This document shows, piece by piece, positions 15,628 through 19,844 of a DNA stretch of 19,844 nt. The position numbers and the translations under genes are program-made. This DNA comes from Oscillospiraceae bacterium. GTDB taxonomy: Bacteria; Bacillota_A; Clostridia; Oscillospirales; Oscillospiraceae. The stretch covers positions 1 through 19,844 of the forward strand of contig JAGBAI010000167.1 of NCBI GenBank assembly GCA_017939025.1, given 5' to 3'. The notes under the pieces are model-generated. The model saw only the letters and a program-made list of their open reading frames with translations, was not told the DNA's origin and ran no database searches. Position 1 is the first letter of the stretch, and every line of letters starts with the position of its first letter.

Positions 15628-16734
15628 TTATTTCCGGAAGGGTGGTAATTTGGACGCGGCGCGTAAAAAAGCATCAGTTTGCCCATTTGTGGCATCAAAA
15701 CCGAAACTGACCCGGACGGTACCGGTTTCCAGTGTTCCGGCGCTTTTATGGGCCAGCGGGGCGCAGTGGAGTCCCGCCCGGACGGCGATCCCCTGCCCCG
15801 CCAATCTTTGCGCTGCTTCTTCGCAGTCCATCCCCGGAAGGAAGGACAGCGTCCCCGCCTGATCCGGCCCGGAAAATACCTGCATCCCCAATTTCTCCAA
15901 TCCCCGGGCACAGCGAAGCAGCTGTCTATGCTCCCGCTGGAAAACCGCCGCCGTGCCTACCCGGTTCAGATAACGCAGTCCCTGGGTCAATCCCGCAAAA
16001 CCGGGAACGTTCAACGTCCCCGGCTCCAGCCGTTCCGGCAGCTCCCGGGGCATATCCTGCTCTATGGAAGCGCTGCCGGTTCCTCCATAAAGAAGCGGCT
16101 GGGCGTCTCCCCTGCAAAGCAAAAGACCCGTTCCCTGCAGGCCCAAAAGGCCTTTATGCCCCGGCATGGCAACAAAATCCGCTCCCAGAGCTTCAAAGTC
16201 CAGCGGCAGGCTCCCGGCAGACTGAGCCGCATCGACAACAAAAGGGATCCCCCGGCTGCGGCACATCCGTGCCATTTCCTCCACTGGCAGGATATAACCG
16301 AAGACATTGGACACATGGGTAAAAACCGCCGCCTCTGCCCCTTTCAGTGCCCGCTCAAAACGTTCTAAAGTGTCCTCCCGGTCAAATAGCCGCTGCCCGG
16401 CAACCTGTAACGTTACGCCCAGCGCATGCAGCGGCCGGGTGACGGCATTGTGTTCAAAGCCCGTCACAGCCACAGCTGCACCGGGTTTTACCAGACTGTG
16501 GATGGCAATATTGAGGCCGTGGGTACAGCTTGTGGTCAGCACCACCTGTTCCGGCTGGCAGTGAAAGAGCTTTGCCGCCTCCTCCCGGCAGGCATAGATC
16601 TGCCGGGAGGCCTCCATAGCCGCTCCATAGCCGCCCCGGCCGGGATTGGCGCAGGTTTCCATTGCCTGTCTGACTGCCCGGAAAACCGAAGTTGGCTTAT
16701 GGAAAGAAGTTGCCCCATTGTCCAGGTAGATCAT
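15628..16734 (-). CDS. Class V aminotransferase, cysteine desulfurase family
   Basis: This PLP enzyme of the NifS/SufS/CsdA group is expected to mobilise sulfur or selenium from cysteine or selenocysteine. It has 368 residues: YLDNGATS at the N-terminus, TSCTHGLN (68-75), the PLP-binding DAAQSAG (168-174), Schiff-base K194 in PGHKGL, and a candidate persulfide Cys at 324 (GLHCAPLAHK). It lacks isc/suf neighbours. Instead it overlaps a DUF3343 gene by 4 nt, the arrangement I associate with the EF2568-type desulfurases of the selenium-dependent hydroxylase context. That link is from family knowledge, not visible here. It may share read-through with cdaA, since no terminator is evident after its stop. 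Confidence 0.9.
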   Translation of the reverse strand: MIYLDNGATSFHKPTSVFRAVRQAMETCANPGRGGYGAAMEASRQIYACREEAAKLFHCQPEQVVLTTSCTHGLNIAIHSLVKPGAAVAVTGFEHNAVTRPLHALGVTLQVAGQRLFDREDTLERFERALKGAEAAVFTHVSNVFGYILPVEEMARMCRSRGIPFVVDAAQSAGSLPLDFEALGADFVAMPGHKGLLGLQGTGLLLCRGDAQPLLYGGTGSASIEQDMPRELPERLEPGTLNVPGFAGLTQGLRYLNRVGTAAVFQREHRQLLRCARGLEKLGMQVFSGPDQAGTLSFLPGMDCEEAAQRLAGQGIAVRAGLHCAPLAHKSAGTLETGTVRVSFGFDATNGQTDAFLRAASKLPPFRK

Positions 16735-16985
16735 ACCGGCAGCTCCTCCAACTCTCCTGTGACCCCCTGCTTATAGAGTCTGCGCATGGGGATGTTGTGT
16801 CCGCGCAGCAACGCCACTGCTGTTTCCGCCTCCCTGGCCCATACCCGCAGGGCATAGCCGCAGCCCTGGGCTTCCATCCACCGGGGTGTCCGCTGGAGGC
16901 TGCAGCGGATATCCTGCTGGGTCAGCAGTTTTTCCGCCCGCTGGGCAAAGGTTACCGACCGGAATGTGATATAATAGATTTTCAT
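16731..16985 (-). CDS. DUF3343 protein, putative Se/S carrier
   Basis: This small protein family is described as putative selenium/sulfur carriers. It has 84 residues starting MKIYYITFRSVTFAQRAEK, with a conserved-looking GCGYALRV (about 48-55) whose cysteine may carry the sulfur or selenium, and a further Cys at about 27. GGGAGGG stands 7 nt before the ATG at 16985; the longer open frame to 17006 would run through that site and is not preferred. It is coupled to the desulfurase-like gene by a 4-nt overlap, which suggests donor and carrier working together (inference). Confidence 0.82.
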   Translation of the reverse strand: MKIYYITFRSVTFAQRAEKLLTQQDIRCSLQRTPRWMEAQGCGYALRVWAREAETAVALLRGHNIPMRRLYKQGVTGELEELPV

Positions 16986-17104
16986 AACCAAACCCTCCCG
17001 AGCCAATCTATGTTTTTCCCGTCGAATCGGTGCGGGTATGGGGTTACACTTGTTCGTTCATGTCACATTACCCAAAATTCATGTTGCTTTTTTCGTTTTC
17101 TCTA

Positions 17105-17133
17105 TTGAAATCCACAAGCATTTGACTTATAAT
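17105..17133 (+). promoter_or_regulatory. Sigma-A promoter of kdgK with AT palindrome
   Basis: TTGAAA (17105-17110), a 17-nt spacer and a perfect TATAAT (17128-17133) precede kdgK, with AAGGAGG at 17150-17156. An inverted pair AATAAT (17131-17136) and ATTATT (17143-17148) spans the -10 and start site and could be an operator. The leader is only about 24 nt. In the rest of the divergent gap (16986-17104) I see no clear promoter for the DUF3343 gene. Confidence 0.85.
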
Positions 17134-17163
17134 AATGATAATATTATTTAAGGAGGCACTTCC

Positions 17164-18252
17164 ATGGAACACCACAACCCTTTGATGGCTCATCCCAAGA
17201 GTGATCACAGATTCATCACCATCGGCGAGATCATGCTCCGCCTGAGCCCTCCCAACTACCAGAAGATCCGTATGGCCAATGAATTTGAAGCTACCTACGG
17301 CGGCAGTGAGGCCAACATTGCCCTGTCCCTGGCAAATCTGGGCATCGATTCCACCTTCTTCACCGTTGTGCCCAACAACTCCATCGGCAAGAGTGCCATC
17401 CGTACCCTTCGCTCCAACGATGTCCACTGCACCCCCGTCATTCTCTCCACTCCTGAGGAGACACCCACCCACCGTCTGGGCACCTACTATCTGGAAACCG
17501 GCTACGGCATTCGTGCCTCCAAGGTCACCTACGACCGCAAGCACTCTGCCATTACCGAGTATGACCTGAGCAAGGTGGATATCCACGGCCTGCTGGAAGG
17601 CTATACCTGGCTCCATGTCTCCGGCATTACCCCCGCTCTGAACCAGAACTGCGCCGACTTCATTCTGAACTGTCTGAAGGTTGCCAAGGAAATGGGTATC
17701 ACCACCAGCTTTGACGGCAACTTCCGCTCCAAGCTGTGGACCTGGGAGCAGGCAAGAGACTACTGCACCTTGTGCCTGCCTTATGTAGACGTTCTGCTGG
17801 GCATCGAGCCTTACCACCTGTGGAAGAATGAAGACGACCACTCCCAGGGTGACTGGAAAGACGGCATTCCCCTGCAGCCCAGCTACGAGCAGCAGGATGA
17901 GGTGTTCCAGCACTTTGTCGAGCGCTATCCCAACATCAAGTGCATCGCCCGCCATGTGCGCTACGCCCACTCCGGTTCTCAGAACTCTCTGAAGGCTTTC
18001 ATGTGGTATCAGGGCCATACCTTCGAGAGTAAGCTCTTTACCTTCAACATTCTGGATCGCGTTGGCGGCGGTGACGCCTTCGCATCCGGTCTGATCTATG
18101 CTCTGATGCGCCGCTATAAGGCTATGGACGTGGTCAATTTCGCAGTGGCCAGCTCCGTCATCAAGCACACCATCCATGGTGACGCCAACATCACGGACGA
18201 TGCCCGGGCCATCAAGGAGATCATGAACCAGAACTTCGACATCAAGCGCTAA
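17164..18252 (+). CDS. kdgK: PfkB-family sugar kinase, probable 2-keto-3-deoxygluconate kinase
   Basis: This ribokinase-like enzyme probably phosphorylates 2-keto-3-deoxygluconate, feeding uronate and pectin breakdown into KDPG. It has 362 residues with about 15 polar residues before the fold starts (FITIGEIMLRLSPP). PfkB signature 1 is GGSEANIALSLANLG (46-60), and signature 2 is DRVGGGDAF (298-306) with catalytic base D304; GGGD replaces the commoner GAGD. The segment YYLETGYGIRASKVTYDR resembles KDG kinases. It is alone on its strand, with its own promoter and terminator. Codon use is strongly biased to C-ending codons, suggesting high expression. No uronate pathway neighbours are in view, so substrate is an inference. 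Confidence 0.85.
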   Translation: MEHHNPLMAHPKSDHRFITIGEIMLRLSPPNYQKIRMANEFEATYGGSEANIALSLANLGIDSTFFTVVPNNSIGKSAIRTLRSNDVHCTPVILSTPEETPTHRLGTYYLETGYGIRASKVTYDRKHSAITEYDLSKVDIHGLLEGYTWLHVSGITPALNQNCADFILNCLKVAKEMGITTSFDGNFRSKLWTWEQARDYCTLCLPYVDVLLGIEPYHLWKNEDDHSQGDWKDGIPLQPSYEQQDEVFQHFVERYPNIKCIARHVRYAHSGSQNSLKAFMWYQGHTFESKLFTFNILDRVGGGDAFASGLIYALMRRYKAMDVVNFAVASSVIKHTIHGDANITDDARAIKEIMNQNFDIKR

Positions 18253-18345
18253 GCGGCGAGCCGCCGCAGGCAATGGCGGGACTTTGGCTGGTCTGTATTC
18301 GGCAGACCCTTGGGTATCGCCCGGTTCGTTACATAGGCATAATTT

Positions 18346-18373
18346 AAGGGAGAGGTCGTCCGGCCTCTCCCTT
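18346..18373. terminator. Bidirectional terminator between kdgK and the DUF2500 gene
   Basis: A 10-bp perfect stem AAGGGAGAGG/CCTCTCCCTT with an 8-nt loop gives TTTTACTTT on the plus strand. On the minus strand it is followed by TTAAATT and lies 5 nt past the DUF2500 gene stop. It serves the convergent genes on both sides. A smaller hairpin, GGTCTG/CAGACC (18290-18308), lies closer to kdgK without a T-run. Confidence 0.85.
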
Positions 18374-18378
18374 TTACT

Positions 18379-18750
18379 TTATGTCCGTTCAAATTTTAAA
18401 AACCGGCTGCCCTGAAAGGTTAGGTTCCCCCTGTCCCCTTCCACGATGAGGCCATATTCCTGCCCCTCCAGTTCCAGCTCCATCCGGTCACCGCTTTCCA
18501 CTTCAAAGGTGGCATAGTAACGGGAGCGCCCGGAGGTGACCGCTTTGCTGCGGCGGTGAATATCTTCGTACCGCTTGGCAACCACCGTTACCGGAACCGT
18601 CAGACGTGGGCTGTCGTTGTCCTTTTTCCACTGCTTGCCTGTACGGATCAAATTCGACAGAATGATGCCAACAGCCAAACCAAAAATTGCCAGAGACATC
18701 ACTGTAAACAGAATGTTATGGAACTGAAATCCCACTCTTACAATGTCCAT
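18379..18750 (-). CDS. DUF2500 family membrane protein
   Basis: This is a small protein of unknown function. From the ATG at 18750 it has 123 residues, one N-terminal transmembrane helix (about 12-36), a basic stretch and a soluble beta-rich domain including PVTVVAKRYEDIHRR and YYATFEVESGDRMELE. The pattern matches DUF2500 proteins. AAAGGA lies about 10 nt upstream of this ATG; a GTG at 18756 in the same frame is a less likely start. It follows ispF after a 100-nt multi-hairpin element and ends at the bidirectional terminator, so it is probably the last gene of the ispD-ispF transcript. Confidence 0.8.
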   Translation of the reverse strand: MDIVRVGFQFHNILFTVMSLAIFGLAVGIILSNLIRTGKQWKKDNDSPRLTVPVTVVAKRYEDIHRRSKAVTSGRSRYYATFEVESGDRMELELEGQEYGLIVEGDRGNLTFQGSRFLKFERT

Positions 18751-18782
18751 ACACACATTTTCCTTTCTTTCTTGTGCGCATT

Positions 18783-18847
18783 GTGTCCCTTCGGGACACC
18801 CTCATCCGTCAGCCCTGCGGGCTGCCACCTTCCCCAAAGGGGAAGGC
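18783..18847. repeat. Triple-hairpin repeat element after ispF
   Basis: Three consecutive short hairpins occur: GTGTCCC-TTC-GGGACAC (18783-18799), CAGCCC-TGC-GGGCTG (18810-18824) and CCTTCCCC-AAA-GGGGAAGG (18828-18846). They are joined by CCTCATCCGT and CCA spacers. There is no coding potential and no T-run on the minus strand. The sequence resembles dispersed elements common in intergenic regions of gut Clostridia, which I recall but cannot search. Confidence 0.75.
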
Positions 18848-18850
18848 TTA

Positions 18851-19321
18851 TTATTCTTCCAGCAGGCACACCGCGTGGCAGGACATGCCCAGTCCTTCGC
18901 CGGTGAAGCCCAGCTTTTCTTCGGTGGTGGCCTTCACGTTGACTCTGGTTTCGGCAATGCCCACCGCAGCAGCAATGTTTTTCACCATCTGGGGAATATG
19001 ATCTTTCAGTTTGGGGCGCTGGGCAATCATGGTCACGTCAATATTGCTGACCCGGTAGCCTGCTTCCTGTACCCGCTGGGCAACGATCCGCAGCAGTTCC
19101 AGAGAATCCGCGCCCTTGTACTGAGGATCCGTGTCCGGGAAATGCTTGCCGATATCCCCCAATCCGGCTGCACCCAGCAGAGCATCGGACACTGCGTGCA
19201 GCAGCACATCCGCATCGCTGTGGCCCAGCAGACCTTTTTCGTAATCAATCTTCACGCCGCCCAGGATCAGATCCCGGCCTTCCACCAGTTTGTGTACATC
19301 ATAGCCATGTCCGATTCTCAT
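18851..19321 (-). CDS. ispF: 2-C-methyl-D-erythritol 2,4-cyclodiphosphate synthase
   Basis: This trimeric zinc enzyme makes MEcPP, the fifth step of the MEP isoprenoid pathway. Its 156 residues are normal length. Metal ligands D8, H10 (GYDVH) and H42 ([10 protein letters not shown]) are in place, with [11 protein letters not shown] (55-65) and the C-terminal [15 protein letters not shown]. The ATG overlaps the ispD stop by 4 nt, giving the usual ispDF pair. Downstream is the triple-hairpin element. Confidence 0.97.
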   Translation of the reverse strand: MRIGHGYDVHKLVEGRDLILGGVKIDYEKGLLGHSDADVLLHAVSDALLGAAGLGDIGKHFPDTDPQYKGADSLELLRIVAQRVQEAGYRVSNIDVTMIAQRPKLKDHIPQMVKNIAAAVGIAETRVNVKATTEEKLGFTGEGLGMSCHAVCLLEE

Positions 19322-19844
19322 TCCATTTCCTCCAGCAGCATTTCTGCGATTTTTAAGTCCATGGGGGTGGTGACCTTCAGATTCCGCTCATCGCCCTCCA
19401 CGATTTTTACTTTCATGCCCAGCAATTCCACAGCAGAGCAATCATCGGTGACCTGGGCACCGGTTTCCTCCGCGTGTTTTAACGCACCCCGCAGCAGATC
19501 AAAGTCAAAGACCTGTGGGGTCTGAACCGCAAACAGGGTTGCCCGGTCGGGGGTATTCACCACCACCCGGCCCTCCACCACCTTGATGGTATCCTTCACC
19601 GGAATGGCAGGGGCCGCCGCGCCATAGGTATTGGCGGCACGGACTGCCCGGTCGATGACCTGCCAGGTGATCAAAGGACGGGCGCCGTCATGAATGGCGG
19701 CCAGTTTCACTTTGTCCGACAGGGCGTTCAGGCCAAGGGAAACGGATTCCTGGCGGCTCTTGCCGCCCACAACCACTGCCTTCACCTTAGAACTCTCCCG
19801 GCACAGGCCGGTAATGGGCAGAACCAGATCTTCCCGGGTAACAA
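19318..19844 (-). CDS. ispD: 2-C-methyl-D-erythritol 4-phosphate cytidylyltransferase, 5' end outside window
   Basis: This enzyme transfers CMP to MEP, the third step of the MEP pathway. The visible 174 C-terminal residues read from [10 protein letters not shown] at the right edge. They include [37 protein letters not shown] and [12 protein letters not shown], all family signatures. The usual length is about 230, so roughly 50-60 N-terminal residues with the CTP-binding loop lie outside the window. A GTG at 19785 is internal, because homology continues upstream of it to the edge. Confidence 0.95.
   Translation of the reverse strand, partial: VTREDLVLPITGLCRESSKVKAVVVGGKSRQESVSLGLNALSDKVKLAAIHDGARPLITWQVIDRAVRAANTYGAAAPAIPVKDTIKVVEGRVVVNTPDRATLFAVQTPQVFDFDLLRGALKHAEETGAQVTDDCSAVELLGMKVKIVEGDERNLKVTTPMDLKIAEMLLEEME

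Noticed and set aside
17068..18273. 401-residue open frame antisense to kdgK
   Set aside because: It mirrors a highly codon-biased gene, has no family motif, and its low-complexity hydrophobic and Asp/Gly-rich product is typical of an antisense shadow. kdgK has the promoter, ribosome binding site and PfkB motifs.
19318..19785. ispD as a complete 155-residue gene starting at 19785
   Set aside because: Recognisable IspD sequence continues upstream to the window edge, so the GTG at 19785 is internal and the gene is cut by the window, not truncated.
1..19844. CRISPR arrays, tRNA genes, phage or toxin-antitoxin systems
   Set aside because: No regularly spaced direct repeats, cloverleaf sequences, integrase, transposase or antitoxin-like pairs were found on either strand.

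Overview
The window looks like the chromosome of a low-to-moderate-GC-Gram-positive (Firmicutes) bacterium of the class Clostridia, most likely an Oscillospirales/Ruminococcaceae-type gut anaerobe. The grounds are gene content (PASTA kinase PrkC, PP2C phosphatase, RemA, CdaA/CdaR, a DUF3343 protein), the classic Firmicutes order yicC-remA-gmk-rpoZ-priA-def-fmt-rsmB-rlmN-prpC-prkC-rsgA, strong AAGGAGG-type ribosome binding sites and sigma-A promoters. The genus is an inference. No tRNA, rRNA, CRISPR array, prophage, transposase gene or pseudogene was seen.

All genes but one lie on the minus strand, so they are read from high to low coordinates. At the right edge are ispD (5' end outside the window) and ispF of the MEP isoprenoid pathway, then a small DUF2500 membrane protein. 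The only plus-strand gene, a 2-keto-3-deoxygluconate kinase (kdgK), has its own promoter and shares a bidirectional terminator with the DUF2500 gene. Next come a DUF3343 (Se/S-carrier-like) gene and a class V aminotransferase/cysteine desulfurase gene that overlap by 4 nt.

A clear promoter at 15580-15608 then starts a 15-gene run with overlapping or closely spaced genes and no convincing internal terminator: cdaA, ybbR/cdaR (c-di-AMP synthesis and its regulator), an RseC-family protein, yicC, remA, gmk, rpoZ, priA, def, fmt, rsmB, rlmN, prpC, prkC and rsgA. The run combines second-messenger signalling, RNA and nucleotide metabolism, replication restart, N-terminal formylation and deformylation, rRNA methylation, Ser/Thr phosphorylation and ribosome assembly. 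A hairpin follows rsgA. After it, a strong extended -10 promoter and a structured leader of about 267 nt precede rpsJ, the usual first gene of the S10 ribosomal protein operon, which runs off the left edge.

Within the minus-strand operons, the larger intergenic gaps without a promoter (about 98-133 nt) are filled by palindromic or dispersed-repeat-like elements. Two of these (between def and fmt, and between rpoZ and priA) are copies of one family, with compensatory changes in a conserved hairpin. One copy sits where coaBC is found in Bacillus. The points most worth following up are these repeats, the rpsJ leader, a cysteine-rich insert in Fmt and the DUF3343/desulfurase pair. I found no clear case of a wholly undescribed multi-gene system.
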